From contig NC_063049.1 of the NCBI RefSeq assembly GCF_018812025.1, positions 15,457,734 to 15,521,733 of the forward strand: 64,000 nt of DNA. The letters run 5' to 3'. The stretch is from Megalobrama amblycephala (lineage: Eukaryota; Chordata; Actinopteri; Cypriniformes; Xenocyprididae). Shown in pieces: positions 1 to 10,115 of the stretch. Both the position numbers and the translations under genes were made by a program. Below the pieces are notes generated by a model. The model was not told the DNA's origin. It worked only from the letters and a program-made list of their open reading frames with translations, and did not search any database. Positions within the stretch are counted from its first letter, which is position 1. Each line of letters begins with the position of its first letter.

Positions 1-255
1 TACTTGGTCGACTGGGAAGGTTACGGTCCCGAAGAGCGGTCATGGGTCCCCAGGAATGATATTCTCGACCCCAAATTTCTTGATGACTTCCATGCCAGAC
101 ATCCGAACCGACCAGCTCCATGCGGCAGGGGTCGACCACCACGACGTCGGGGTCCACGGTCCTCAGAAGCGGACCGTGGAGGGGGGGGTAATGTCACAGA
201 CACGCCAGGCTCTTCACGCACCCAATCACAACGCACTCCCTCCCCTGAGTATTAA
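1..255 (+). pseudogene. Ty3/gypsy chromovirus pol, C-terminal chromodomain (partial)
   Basis: The open frame enters from the left edge of the window. Residues 1-35 have the chromodomain signature [17 protein letters not shown] followed by DILDP and a DFHARHP segment, the usual end of integrase in fish chromodomain-bearing gypsy elements. In that family the chromodomain tethers the integration complex to modified histones. A basic, proline-rich tail follows, and the frame runs into the polypurine tract and LTR before stopping at 253-255. Only the extreme C-terminus is in the window, so whether the whole pol is intact cannot be judged. The family call is firm; activity is unknown. Confidence 0.85.
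171..191 (+). promoter_or_regulatory. Polypurine tract of the gypsy element
   Basis: A purine run rich in G lies immediately before the LTR start TGTCACAG at 192. This is the expected position of the plus-strand primer for reverse transcription. Confidence 0.65.
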
Positions 256-570
256 CTAGCTCCACCTGACACTCATCATCTCCTTCATCAACGGCACTAT
301 TTAAGACACTCCAGATCACACAGTCATTGTCCGGTCTCGTTAATGCATACCTACCTCCTATGCTTACCTTAAGGACTCCTTCAACGCCTGTTTACCTGTC
401 TCCAGTGTTCTCCATGATTCCTAGTGTCTCCGTGTCTCCAGTGAGTGTTAGTGTGTCCCGTCTGCTCCACGTCCATCAGCTTCCACGTTCCCTAGGAAAG
501 ATAAGAACCAGGAAAGAACCTAGGAAAGATCAGATCCAGTCACAGCCACAGTCACGAAAATGGTCTAATT
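192..570 (+). mobile_element. 3' LTR of the chromodomain gypsy element (3' boundary uncertain)
   Basis: The LTR begins TGTCACAGACACGCCAGG directly after the polypurine tract. The same start and overall layout recur in the solo LTR at 33782-34244: a CCAATCACA-like block, a TTAAGACACT block, and a GTCTCGTT block followed by a cytosine-rich pyrimidine stretch. The later part diverges from that copy and no clear CA end with a target duplication was found, so the 3' limit is approximate. Confidence 0.65.
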
Positions 571-1169
571 TGAAAGAAAATATCCTAAGCTAAAATGTGA
601 TATAGAGTTTGTAGCTTTTTTGTTACTGTTTTAGTTTGATACTGACTAAGCAGCCCTTATCAAAACTGCGGGGGTCAATTTCTGCCTTTTTAAAACTGCG
701 GGGGTCCTGACCCCCCTGTCCACCATGTCAACGGCACCCCTGCACATGCAAAAAAAACAGCCTGTTCTTGACTGTAGTCAGAAATGGGTATTTACAACAA
801 GGATTTATAAATGATCTGTAAGGTATTTTAAGCTGAAACTTCACCGACGCATTCTGGGGACAGCTGAGACTTAAATTACACCTAGTAAAAATGTCTCAAA
901 AAATCTTATGCATCCGCTGACAGATAAAACACTCCTGCACACTTCTCTACACTGGAGAAAAACTGCATATGTTTCCTTAAATTTTCTTTACAGAGATGTA
1001 TTAATTTCCCCATTTTTACCCAAAATAAGGTGTTGTGAGAATGAATGAGTACACACATGCAATGTAATGTCTGTTCCATTCATACTCGCAGCTGGAGAGC
1101 GCTTTCGTGCTGAAACTGAGACTCTTATTTTCACTTTTTCCACATTTTGTTATTCCAAAAGGGATTATA

Positions 1170-1239
<70 letters not shown>

Positions 1240-1496
1240 AAACGTAGGTACATTTATAACACTATAATTAGTATTATATTACCTTTGCATCAAATTCCAA
1301 AAATCTAGTTAACACTGTGAGGGTGTTTCTAATACAGCAGATATGGGATTGACAGTAAAAATGACATCTTTCTCTCTTCTGACTGCTGTTATCAATCGCT
1401 CTCTATTTTTTTCCTCTTTTTGAAAGTTGTTGTGAAAACACTATTGTGGAGTTTTTCTTTTGCTATTTGAGCAAATGGAAACAAAAAATATATATT
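571..1496. other. Non-coding stretch with a G/C-tract dyad and a microsatellite
   Basis: No gene was recognised. Around 666-717 the motif AACTGCGGGGGTC occurs twice, and the second copy runs into GACCCCCCTGTCC, giving a short imperfect dyad. A related G/C-tract dyad lies at 6829-6882. Around 1077-1110 a reverse copy of the motif AGCGCCCTCCGGCTGCAAG, seen inside the piggyBac-like elements, can be recognised in diverged form. Confidence 0.4.
1173..1238. repeat. (TA)n microsatellite followed by a T run
   Basis: About 26 uninterrupted TA dinucleotides are followed by a homopolymeric T tract. This generates the spurious IYIYIY reading in one frame. Confidence 0.95.
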
Positions 1497-2237
1497 TAAA
1501 GTCCCTCTGTAGTCAATTATTTTATCCCTTAAAACACCAAAATGACATATTTAAAAAAAATTCAAGTGAAAAAAAAATTTCTTCATGATTTAAAATAGCT
1601 TGAATGTAACTCTACACCCTTGCCTCATTTAATATACACGGATCAATGAATATGCAAATTAGCGCCACCTTCACTCACTCACGCCAGCTTGGAGTATACT
1701 GTCGCTGTAGTGACGAGCAATTTGTTGTTTGTGTTATGGATATTTAAGAAAAAAGCTTGCTTCGCTTTGTATATTAAGTTTAACAGCTGTGCAATTGAAC
1801 TGCTCATATTTTCAGATCCAGCAGGCACCCATGCCTTCTCCGTACATGAAATAAATGCACATCCTTGAATAAGCGTGGATTTCCAGCGGATTTACTTGAA
1901 CTTATCAGGTCGGCTAATATCTATGGTTTGATCCATTCCAGAGGCGGCCAAAATCAGAATTTATAATGGACTGAATAGCTCTCTCAGAACTTGACGTGCG
2001 AGGCCACACTGACTGAATATGCACACGAATCACGGTCACACGCACACGCTCAGAGCAATATTGTTTTAGCTATGTTTTTTAGTATTAAAATATTTTGAAG
2101 GACAAAAACATGAACTTTATTGGCTTTACTTTAAGTGAGCTGTCATTTTACTTTGGCGCGAGCCCCTTGGCACACCCTTGCGACGGTTCTGTCATTAATT
2201 AATATGAATTAATATAGATAGCCTTTTGCTTGACTAC
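1497..2237. repeat. Probable left part of a TTAA-type dispersed repeat
   Basis: The stretch starting TTTAAAGTCCCTCTGTAG resembles the ends of short DNA elements common in fish. No matching right terminus was found before the next element starts at 2243. There is no coding potential. The assignment rests on recognising the terminal motif only. Confidence 0.3.
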
Positions 2238-2242
2238 GTTAT

Positions 2243-2259
2243 TGTCACAGTTCATTACA
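2243..2259 (+). mobile_element. Collapsed 5' LTR remnant
   Basis: The first 8 bases match the start of the 3' LTR (TGTCAC plus two bases) and the last 9 match its end (TTCATTACA), so all the middle of the 5' LTR is missing. The flanking GTTAT shows that the outer boundary is original. Confidence 0.7.
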
Positions 2260-2293
2260 GAAGACTTCGCCAGCACAAGATCCAACAACTATC

Positions 2294-2430
2294 GTGAGTG
2301 TTTCCGTCTCAGCTACAATGAGTCCATCTCTCCAGTTAATGTGTCTCTGTCAAGGAGACAGAGCGATAGAGGATTATGTCGAGGACTTTATTGGACTGGC
2401 ACACTTAAACATTAGAACAATATATAGATC
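2294..2430 (+). pseudogene. Gag-like N-terminal fragment
   Basis: One frame reads through a short block with the motif AIEDYVEDFIGLAHL, the kind of acidic/aromatic helix found in gag-like proteins of fish gypsy relatives. The frame then loses similarity, and the proline-rich continuation starts in another frame at 2436. This is a frameshifted or internally deleted gag. The family call comes from pattern recognition, not from a search. Confidence 0.45.
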
Positions 2431-2435
2431 TTGCA

Positions 2436-3473
2436 TTGCAACTGAGCGGCTCTATCTTTATTGTGGGTGTCGTGGAGGAACGCGTCACCTCGTCTCTTCA
2501 TGTAATGGCTGCCGCGCCAGAGAACACGCACAAGATGGCAGCTACCACAACAACACCACGTCACGTCACCGCTGATCTTCCAGAGCCATGTCACGTCTCC
2601 GCTGATTGCCTAGAGTCATGTCATGTCTACGCTGATCGCCCAGAGTCACGTCACGTCTCAGCTGATCGTCCAGTGTCACGTCACATATCAGTTGATCGGC
2701 CAGAGTCATGTCACGTCTCCGCCGATCATCGAGAGCCACGTCACATCTCCGCTGATCTTCCAGAGCCCCGCCACGTCTCCGCTGATCTTCTAGAGTCACG
2801 TCACGTCTCTAGACCTGTCCGAGAACGGAGAGGGTTGCTGTCCAGTGTGGACGATCCACCGTTGACTTCAGTACGAGCAGCTGGCATTCGGAAACCCCCG
2901 CCGGCCACTTCGCACTCAAACCCACCGGTTTCTTTGCACTCAAGTCCGCTGGTGTCTACAGACAAGATGGCCGTGCTGCCAGTGTCTACGGACAAGATGG
3001 CTACCCTGCCAGTGCCACCCAAGCTCCGTGCCCTGCCGGCGCCACCCAAGCTCCTTGCCTTGTGGGTGGGACTCCTGAACTGCCATGGCTGCCTGATGTT
3101 CCTGACCCACCTTGGCGTCCCAAGACTCCCGAACTGCCATGGCTGGCCGACACTTCTGACCCCCCTTGGCATCCCAAGGCTCCTGAACTACCAGGGCTAC
3201 CTGACAAGTCTGACCTGCCTTGGCATTCCAGGGCTCCCGAACTGCTATGGCAGCCCGACATTCCTGACCTGCCTTGGCGTCCCAAGGCTGCTGAACTGCC
3301 ATAGCTATCTAACACTCATGATCCACCGTGGCTGCCCGAGGCACCTGACCTGCCTTGGCTGCCCGAGGCACATGACCCGCCGTGGCTGCCCGAGGCACTT
3401 GACCCACCGTGGCTGCTCGAGGTACCTGACCTGGCATGGCTACCCGAGGTTCCCGACCCGCCATGGCATCTAG
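2436..3473 (+). pseudogene. Gag-like element ORF with ~10-residue tandem repeats
   Basis: A 345-residue open frame has no recognisable enzyme domain. Residues ~40-130 are a tandem array of a roughly 10-residue unit with consensus ESRHVSADRP / EPRHISADLP (about 30 nt per unit at DNA level, 2570-2810). Next come a short DKMA-containing segment and a cysteine/leucine-rich second half built on another decayed tandem repeat (3060-3460; the alternate frame reads PELPWLPD-type units). Arrays like these follow gag in several fish LTR elements. The second half is probably read out of its original frame, because the PELPWLPD-type frame looks more protein-like. It lies between the LTR remnants and has no host-gene features. 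Confidence 0.5.
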
Positions 3474-3614
3474 AGTCCCTGGATCTGTCCTAGAGACCTC
3501 CTTACCTGTTCGTACATCCAACCTCACCCGCCAGTAGGTCCCCAGGACACCCACACCCCTCCCCAGTTGTACCATCCACGGCGCGAGGACGTGCCTTCTG
3601 GGAGGGGGACATTA

Positions 3615-3899
3615 TGTCACATTATGTCTGAGCGTTATTATTCTGTCTGACTGTCTGCCTGTTACCGATCCTGTTTGCTACCCATTTACGATTCTCTGCC
3701 GCCTACCTTTGGACTGTGTATTGTTTCCTGACCTGTGAGTGATATCTGCCTGCCCCGACCTACTGCCTGTATCCTGACCACGATTCTGCCTGTCCCTTGC
3801 TGTTCCTGTTTGCCCCTGTTTTGACCTTGCCTGTTGTACCACGCTCTCCTCTTAATAAGGCTTGCAAATGGATCCCTGCCTGAGTGACGATTCATTACA
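3615..3899 (+). mobile_element. 3' LTR of the gag-only element
   Basis: It starts TGTCACATTATGTC after the purine tract GGGAGGGGGAC and ends CATTACA. Inside is a cytosine-rich CTGCCTG-repeat region and an AATAAGG-like signal at 3854. The right boundary is fixed by the GTTAT duplication. Confidence 0.75.
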
Positions 3900-3954
3900 G
3901 TTATCAAACAGCTAATAATGTGTTGCTAATGTTACACACACCATTCCTGTTCTT

Positions 3955-4050
3955 CATCTCAGAGTCGGACAGCTGCCATCAATGTAAAGCTGCTTTGACA
4001 CAATCTGCATTGTAAAAAGTGCTATATAAATAAAGGTGACTTGATTTGAC
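3955..4050 (+). repeat. 3' tail of a SINE/LINE-type retroelement
   Basis: The stretch containing AGCTGCTTTGACACAATCTG, then a GTGCTATATAAATAAAGG block and a TTGACTTGA repeat, is the characteristic 3' tail shared by many cyprinid SINEs and LINEs. Only the tail is present. Confidence 0.5.
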
Positions 4051-4055
4051 TTGAC

Positions 4056-5634
4056 TAAAGGCAGGCATACACTGTGCGATTTTCGTCCGATTTTGAGCCG
4101 AATTCTGACTCGTGCGACTCTTTTTGAGTCGAGCCGATTTTCAGCTTTGTCGTGTGTCGTTTGTCGTGCAGTGTTCGCAGTGTACACAGGGAAACGAGTG
4201 GCAATAAACCTCTCCCGACTGGCAATCGCATGGTCGGATGAAGTTCTGGCATGTCAGAAATTTGGTCGCCCCTCGTGAGGATATCGCACAGTTGAAGCAG
4301 AGCTACGAACCGACTTGCCTAAACCCTGTGTTTTTCCCCCCACTGCGCCTGCGCGAAAAAAGAAATTAAACCAATCTTCAATGCAGCAAGAAAGAAAATG
4401 AAAAGAGGGAGATCTTTAAGTTCTGTAGCTATCAAACTAGCTGCAATTTAGCAAAATGTTGCTTACCTCCAGTTCGTGTTGCATGATGGATAAACCCACG
4501 TCTTTCAAGCCACCTGGGTGTACATAACCGGTGCCTCTTGTATTAATTTACTTGATAATTAATTTATATATGTTTCGCTTTTCACTTTCTATTTACTCAT
4601 GTAGGCTGTTTAATATTCACTTAATTTTATTAAATGCGGAAATGTGAACTGTTGTCCATCATTTGGCAATTGGTGATAAAGAAAAATGTCACGTTGCAAA
4701 TAGGACTTTTTTCCAATTTAAACCAGGAAGGCGAGTCAGTGTCTACTTTATATCACACAAGCAATGTGCAAACTTTGCGCGAGAGTTATGCCGATGAAGA
4801 CGTCTCAATCCCCTGTCAATTATTCAACAGCCTTTACAAAAAAATAAAAGTAAAACCGACGAGCTTTCGGTGCATATTCTCTCAGAGACAACGAGAGATA
4901 AATCCTACTTCAACCTGATAACGGTAGGCTATATGTCTTAATTTATTTTCTTAATATTTCTCTTGTGGCCCATAAACTGTATGTAGTGGGTGAAAAAATG
5001 AGAAGAGAAGTATTTCGTATTTAACAGGTTGTTTTTGAAGTGAAGCTGCTTTTCATTGACTGATTATTGCAGTCTGCGAACACATAGGCTACTGTTAATA
5101 ATTTTAATTATATGCCTTTAATTCATTGTATAAATGTCTTTAAATAATTTTCAGTGAGGAGTAATTATAAGCTAATCAAATATTTTATTATCCTCGCAGC
5201 ACGTCAGTTATGCGGTGATGTGCTATGAAATATTGCGGGCCAAATGAATTGTAGCTAATATCAATTTAATATTAAATAGGCCTACCCTATACTATTACTA
5301 CTACTACTACTTCTACTACTACTAATAATAATAATAATAATAGGCTAATTATTATTATTATTATTTAATATATGAATTGGAAATGCTAAATCCTCTTGAT
5401 ATCCATAGCTCTGGAAACATATTGTCTATCGGCGCATCCCAGTACGTGGGTTTATCGTGCATATTTCAAACGCGTAGTGTGAGCAGTCAAGTCACGTCTC
5501 GACCATCGGACCGCATGGTGTGAGCACATAAATCGTGCGTTTTGGCTTTCCATCGCACGCGATCTACTCGTACAATGTGAGTTGGTAACCTTGCTGAAAT
5601 CGCACAGATATCGCACAGTGTATGCTCACCTTAA
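4056..5634. mobile_element. Harbinger-like TIR element, non-autonomous, TSD TAA
   Basis: The ends are inverted: AGGCAGGCATACACTGTGCG at 4059 against the complement of the right end, AGGTGAGCATACACTGTGCG, ending at 5631. Both are flanked by TAA (4056-4058 and 5632-5634). A 3-bp T-A-A duplication is typical of PIF/Harbinger elements. Further inside, several CGATTTT/TCGCAC blocks repeat the terminal motif. No transposase or Myb-like frame is visible in the 1573 bp, so the copy is a non-autonomous derivative. An alternative superfamily with the same duplication length cannot be excluded. Confidence 0.65.
5297..5366. repeat. (CTA)n/(TAA)n trinucleotide repeat with inverted (ATT)n
   Basis: CTA/TAA triplets are followed after a short GGC spacer by ATT triplets, so the array can fold on itself. 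It lies inside the Harbinger-like element. Confidence 0.85.
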
Positions 5635-5639
5635 GACGA

Positions 5640-6111
5640 CTTTGTGGGAACCATGGACGAATCAGACAAATGAATCATTTAGATTATTCTTTCAAAACAT
5701 AATTCTAATTCAGAATCAAAATTCTGGCTCCAGCCACCTACAGGAAAATCCTTGCTCAATTACTTTTATAACCCCATGCTTCCTGGCAGAAGTGACGAAC
5801 TCAGCCATTTGTAACACCAAATGGTCACCAAGAAGATAAAGAGTTTTTAATCACCAGATCAAAAGGACAGAGAGACAATGCAGACCCTTTTGTTTCCTAA
5901 CTTCACAGAAAAACCAACAAAGACCGTTCTAAACTGCATCAAAATTGTTCCAAACAATTTTAAATGGACTTATCAAAATCTTTTAACTGCATACATTTTA
6001 AATAATGTGTCCACAAATACTACCTGAAACCAGTTATGCTTTAGAACACCCACAATTCATGTAAATGTGATAACTCTTGAATGACTGACTGAAAGTATGC
6101 CTTATTTGGAC
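5640..6111. other. Intergenic, nothing recognised
   Basis: AT-rich sequence without a supported gene, TIR or LTR boundary. The small open frame at 5582-5839 starts inside the terminal repeat of the neighbouring element and shows no protein-like features. Confidence 0.5.
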
Positions 6112-6551
6112 TTGATTTAATTATTTTCCTCTTTCCTAAATCCTGGCTTGAATGAAATCTGTTTGAAATCTTGAATGAAATGTATCATATTCCATTTAAT
6201 AGAATTTGTGGTTAAAATGGTACTCTCTGCTAAAGCAGAGACGGGAAGTAACACCTATTCATGATTGGGGGCAGAGAAAAGGCCTTTTGAAACAGGACAA
6301 TATCTGATTGGCCAAAACTCCTCTGAGGTGTGACAAACAACTAAGTTTAAATAGTCATATCGTAAGATAGTGAACTGGTCAAAGACAAAGGAGAAGACAA
6401 GACAAACAGAAGAAAGAACTGGTCAGCATTCAAGCCATCCAACTTTCACTCACTTTTCTTTTCTTTTACTAAATTTTCTTTTCCGCTGAAAGTCTCGTGT
6501 TTCTAAGTTTTGTCACAAAGTTCAACCAGCGACTTCTGCCGCCTCAGCTTT
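6112..6551 (+). repeat. Direct repeat, copy 1 (about 440 bp)
   Basis: Starting at TTGATTTAATTATTTTCC, this block is almost identical to 7252-7678. It differs by a few substitutions and a 13-bp internal tandem duplication of CTTGAATGAAAT (around 6150-6180). The end of the shared part is GCCGCCTCAGCT. The sequence continues past the repeat with an unrelated leader-like stretch up to about 6740. The arrangement could be two LTRs of an unrecognised element or a segmental duplication; no TG...CA ends with target duplication were found. Confidence 0.75.
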
Positions 6552-6828
6552 AACTCCAGCGACAAAGAGACTTCATTTTTCCAGCAAGCTCAAACGTGAT
6601 TGGTTTTGACCTAACCACTATCTGGACCTGAAGAGACAAATTAGACTTGAACTTGGAAAACCCTTCTCTGCACGCCGACGAGGGAAATTCACATTTAAAG
6701 TCGACTAAAGCAAGTACCCCAGATTAAAACTGAACTGGTGCATTTAAATTAATGATTCATGGTTCGTTCAGGTCAGAACTTTGAATTGCATATTTTGCTA
6801 GGAATTCTGTCCATCATATCTCTATCTC

Positions 6829-6882
6829 TTGGGGGGGACAGGGGGGTCAGGACCCCCTCTGTCTGAGTGCTGTCCCCCCCAA
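6829..6882. repeat. G/C-tract imperfect palindrome
   Basis: GGGGGGGACAGGGGGGTCAG is followed by GACCCCCT and then, 20 bases on, CTGTCCCCCCC. The arms pair and frame a short spacer. A diverged relative is at 666-717. It may be the end of an unidentified repeat. Confidence 0.55.
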
Positions 6883-7251
6883 AAATATAATTAAAAACCA
6901 CGCGAAGTATTGTAAATAAAGGATATATACTTAAAATAATTGTATAAGTACTAAAGCAATACAAACGCAAACGGGCGTTTTAAGTTTAGAAACATTTTGA
7001 GTCACCCCTCCCTTGCCTCACAGTGGTTTGGTCCACCGCGCACGTCACACTTGTGTGTGTAGAAGTCCGGCGGCACCGGCGGGAGAGAGAACAGTTCTAC
7101 AGACAGTACGTTAGTTGAGAGCAGTTCCAGTAAGTACGTTAGGCTGTCAAGGCTATATTATTCAAAAACTTCGGATGAAGTGATTATTTTCTCTTTAATA
7201 CAGACGATGCTGAGTAATTAGTCATAACAACAACAAAAAAATGATGATAAC

Positions 7252-7678
7252 ATTGATTTAATTCTTTTCCTCTTTCCTAAATCCTGGCTTGAATGAAATC
7301 TGTTTAAAATGTATCATATTCCATTTAATAGAATTTGTGGTTAAAATGGTACTCTTTGCTAAAGCAGAGACAGGAAGTAACACCTATTCATGATTGGGGG
7401 CAGAGAAAAGCCCTTTTGAAACAGGACAATATCTGATTGGCCAAAACTCCTCTGAGGTGTGACAAACAACTAAGTTTAAATAGTCATATCGTAAGATAGT
7501 GAACTGGTCAAAGACAAATGAGAAGACAAGACAAACAGAAGAAAGAACTGGTCAGCATTCAAGCCATCCAACTTTCACTCACTTTTCTTTTCTTTTACTA
7601 AATTTTCTTTTCCGCTGAAAGTCTCGTGTTTCTAAGTTTTGTCACAAAGTTCAACCAGCGACTTCTGCCGCCTCAGCT
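7252..7678 (+). repeat. Direct repeat, copy 2 (about 427 bp)
   Basis: Near-identical partner of 6112-6551, same orientation, separated by about 700 bp. After GCCGCCTCAGCT the two copies diverge completely. Confidence 0.75.
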
Positions 7679-8575
7679 AAATAAGTACAAATAAGTAAAA
7701 ATAAGAATAACATGATTTTTTTTCCTGAGTCTGCTATTTTAGCGATTATAATGTTACCTAGATTGTTTGCTACTAAGCCACCCACACCAACAGCAATTAA
7801 CATTGTGATAAGAATATGTAAACTGTAGTTTTACTGTTGTGTGTTGGGTTTTGCTCAATGTGTATTCATCGTATTTTGGTGACTTTGTTGTAAACAACTT
7901 CAAAAATATCCCAATAAATAAAAGGTTTTAAAGAAGAATATTTTGGTTAATTTAGTTAGTTTTTTCATTGAACCAAAGAGAAATATTGAGCATAATGGCA
8001 CAGTCTCCATGCTACACTAATAATAGTAGTAAGGTTTTCTTCTGTGTAACATTACATATATCCTTTATAAGTAACATTTTGGCTGTATTATTTGTGTCCC
8101 CTTCAAAAATGTGACAGTAAAAACCTGCTAATTGGTTAACAAGTCTCCTTTCTATATACAGTGAATAATAGATCTAACCTTACATTTAATGTAAGTCATT
8201 GTATAATTTACAGTAAAAAAAAAAATTCCCAAAAAATTTAAATTCACAGAATTCCCTGTGTGACGCTTCACATTTGATGTATTTTCATTGAAATAAGTTC
8301 TTTTTTTCCCTTCTTCTAATAATTTGTATACATTAGGGTTTTATGTTACATCTAATGTTAAGTTAGTGTTCATTGCATTACTTTAGTGTCATGTGTGTTA
8401 CTGTGATGGAGTTTAGTACTTGTGTGAATGACACTGTGTGCACCTTATATTATACATTAGAGTTTACCTTCTCAGCTGTTGGAAAAGCTGCTTGTGATGA
8501 TTTTTGATATTAGAATATTGGTATATTAACATTATATCAGTTAATGAAGTAATGAAGTACATGGCTTTATCAGTT
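7679..8575. other. Intergenic, nothing recognised
   Basis: AT-rich sequence with stop codons in all frames and no repeat boundary that I can define. Confidence 0.5.
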
Positions 8576-8579
8576 AACA

Positions 8580-9599
8580 AAGTACTGCCAGAGCCGGCAG
8601 TTCATGTGGCCAGGGCGGAGCCGGCAGTTCAGGGGGGCAGGGAAGATCTGGCAGTTCAGGGGCCAGGGAGCATCCGACAGTTCATGAGCCTTCGTGGCCT
8701 TGTCCAGGACCCCAGGCTCGGCCACTATGCTCCCCCACCCCCCTCATGAGGGGGGATAGCCATTTGTGAACTGGAGTGGACACTGGAGCGGGCTCAGGGG
8801 CTGAAGCTGATGTGTGTGTTGCCCAGACACACAATGGCAAAGCCACTATGGACAGAGCAAGACTCTCTGGGCTGAGCTCTGGGGCTGGAGCAAACACTGG
8901 AGTGGACTCTGGAGAACATATTGGAGAGGGCTCTGGAGAACATACTGGAGCGGACTCTGGAGAACATACTGGAATGGACTCGGAGATTGGAGTCAACTCT
9001 GGGCTGTAAGACATCCCCTCATACTCCACCAGTACTCCCAGGGGCACAGGTGCAATGGCCATTTTGGATAAGGGCTCTGGAATGGCAGCCATGACGGGAC
9101 TAGACTCTGGAATGGCGGCCATGACAGGACTAGTCTCTGGAATGGCGGCCATGACGGGACTAGACTCTGGAATGGTGGCTCTGAGTCTGTGGGGAACTCG
9201 GGTTGTCGGTTCGTAGTGAGTATTGGCTTCAAGGACAGGATTGGGTTTGTCACACAGGAAGCTGATTCGAAGAATTAACAGAGTGGTTTCTTGATATTTT
9301 GCTCCACACATCAACAGTACAAGATCTAGGAATTGTTCCAGTGACCAACTGGGATCTTCTAAGGATAATAAACCACAGACATCGTCATCAAATCCTCCTC
9401 GAAAACAGTGGATAAGAGTACGATCATTCCGCACACTTGGGTGACATTTCTTTAAGAATATTTGTACATACTCCTCAATATTTCTTCCGTCTTTGAAAAT
9501 CGTGCACAGAAAAGCTTCTCGTTCTAGAAAAACTCCCCCTGATTCCATCGTCGGTGACCAGACTGCTGCTAGATCCATGTTAATTTGGGTTCATCCTTC
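8580..9599 (-). pseudogene. Gag-like element ORF on the minus strand (ATG at 9578, stop near 8682)
   Basis: A 298-residue frame follows directly inside an LTR-like unit whose end is at 9600. Residues ~1-100 form a gag-like helical region (motifs REAFLCTIFKDGRNIEEYV and DPSWSLEQFLDLVL). Residues ~135-165 are tandem ESSPVMAAIP units. Residues ~190-245 are SPE(S/P)xPVCSPE units, then an AP-rich tail. This is the same architecture as the frame at 2436-3473: gag-like N-terminus followed by short proline-containing repeats. No RT or integrase follows. The far end, around 8580-8690 on the minus strand, continues with ELPAPPWPHELP-like sequence, but no second LTR is visible, so the element is probably truncated there. 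Confidence 0.5.
8885..9175. repeat. Short tandem repeats inside the gag-like ORF
   Basis: Two arrays are visible. One has 24-27-bp units around GGAGAACATACTGGAG/GGACTCT (8890-9000). The other has 33-bp units around CTCTGGAATGGCGGCCATGA (9078-9175). They encode the SPE-x-PVC and ESSPVMAAIP peptide repeats on the minus strand. Confidence 0.8.
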
Positions 9600-10115
9600 T
9601 GTCACGGTTTGGTGTGACGAGATGAAAGCACATGATAAAGAAGAGTAAACTGGAACAATATTTAATAATAAACTTGGAGAAGAACAAGGAATAACACAGC
9701 CAAACACTAATGCAAACGAGGATGAACAGAGAATAGGTGAGAACAGAGGATATATAAGCACATGTCAAATAAATAGAAATGAGATGATTAAAAAGACAAA
9801 CCTGAACTGAATACTCAAATCAATTAGTGACCATGGTGACAAACAGGCTGGGAATGTGGAAAGCCAGAACCAATATACACACTAGAAACACAACACAATA
9901 GGCTTGTTTGAGATGCATCGGCGCTGCGCAGACCGATCCCCTTATGACATCAAAGTACTGCTAGAGAGATTCAAAAGCATAAAGGAGTCATATGCTCTCC
10001 AAATGCTCTTGCGGCACTTTGATGTTATACGCTGATCGGTCTGCGTAGCGCAGATGCATCTCAAACAAGCCTAATGAAAACTGAATGAACACAGAACATA
10101 CATGTGACACTGACA
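9600..10115 (-). mobile_element. 5' LTR of the minus-strand gag-like element, interrupted by a MITE
   Basis: On the minus strand the unit starts TGTCAGTGTCACATG (10115) and ends CCGTGACA (9600), just before the gag-like frame. It contains a TATA-like TTATATATCC on the minus strand near 9750 and a polyadenylation-like AATAAA region. A palindromic MITE sits at 9901-10072. The partner LTR is missing, so there is no target duplication to confirm the ends. Confidence 0.5.
9901..10072. mobile_element. Hairpin MITE with ~40-bp terminal inverted repeats
   Basis: The left end GGCTTGTTTGAGATGCATC and the right end GATGCATCTCAAACAAGCC are perfect complements. Pairing continues through GACCGATC with two mismatches in 40 bases and, more loosely, through the ACATCAAAGT block toward the centre. 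The flanks are TA on both sides, which suggests a Tc1/mariner-type TA duplication. It is about 172 bp with no coding capacity and lies inside the LTR at 9600-10115, so it arrived later. Confidence 0.75.

Larger units (their letters stand above)
2238..3904 (+). mobile_element. Gag-only (non-autonomous) LTR element with intact 5-bp target duplication
   Basis: The element runs from TGTCACAG at 2243 to TTCATTACA ending at 3899. It is flanked on both sides by GTTAT (2238-2242 and 3900-3904), a 5-bp duplication as expected for gypsy-type integrase. The 3' LTR (3615-3899) is about 285 bp. The 5' LTR is reduced to 17 bp that join the first bases of the LTR to its last bases. Between them lies a broken gag-like and proline-rich coding region and a purine tract before the 3' LTR. 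There is no RT, RNase H or integrase, so it must have depended on another element for mobility. Confidence 0.8.

Noticed and set aside
3955..4050. tRNA-derived SINE with promoter boxes
   Set aside because: Only the 3' tail is present; no A/B box or tRNA-like head was found upstream.
6112..7678. Promoter duplication of a protein-coding gene
   Set aside because: No coding exon follows either copy in a usable frame, so only a direct repeat is claimed.
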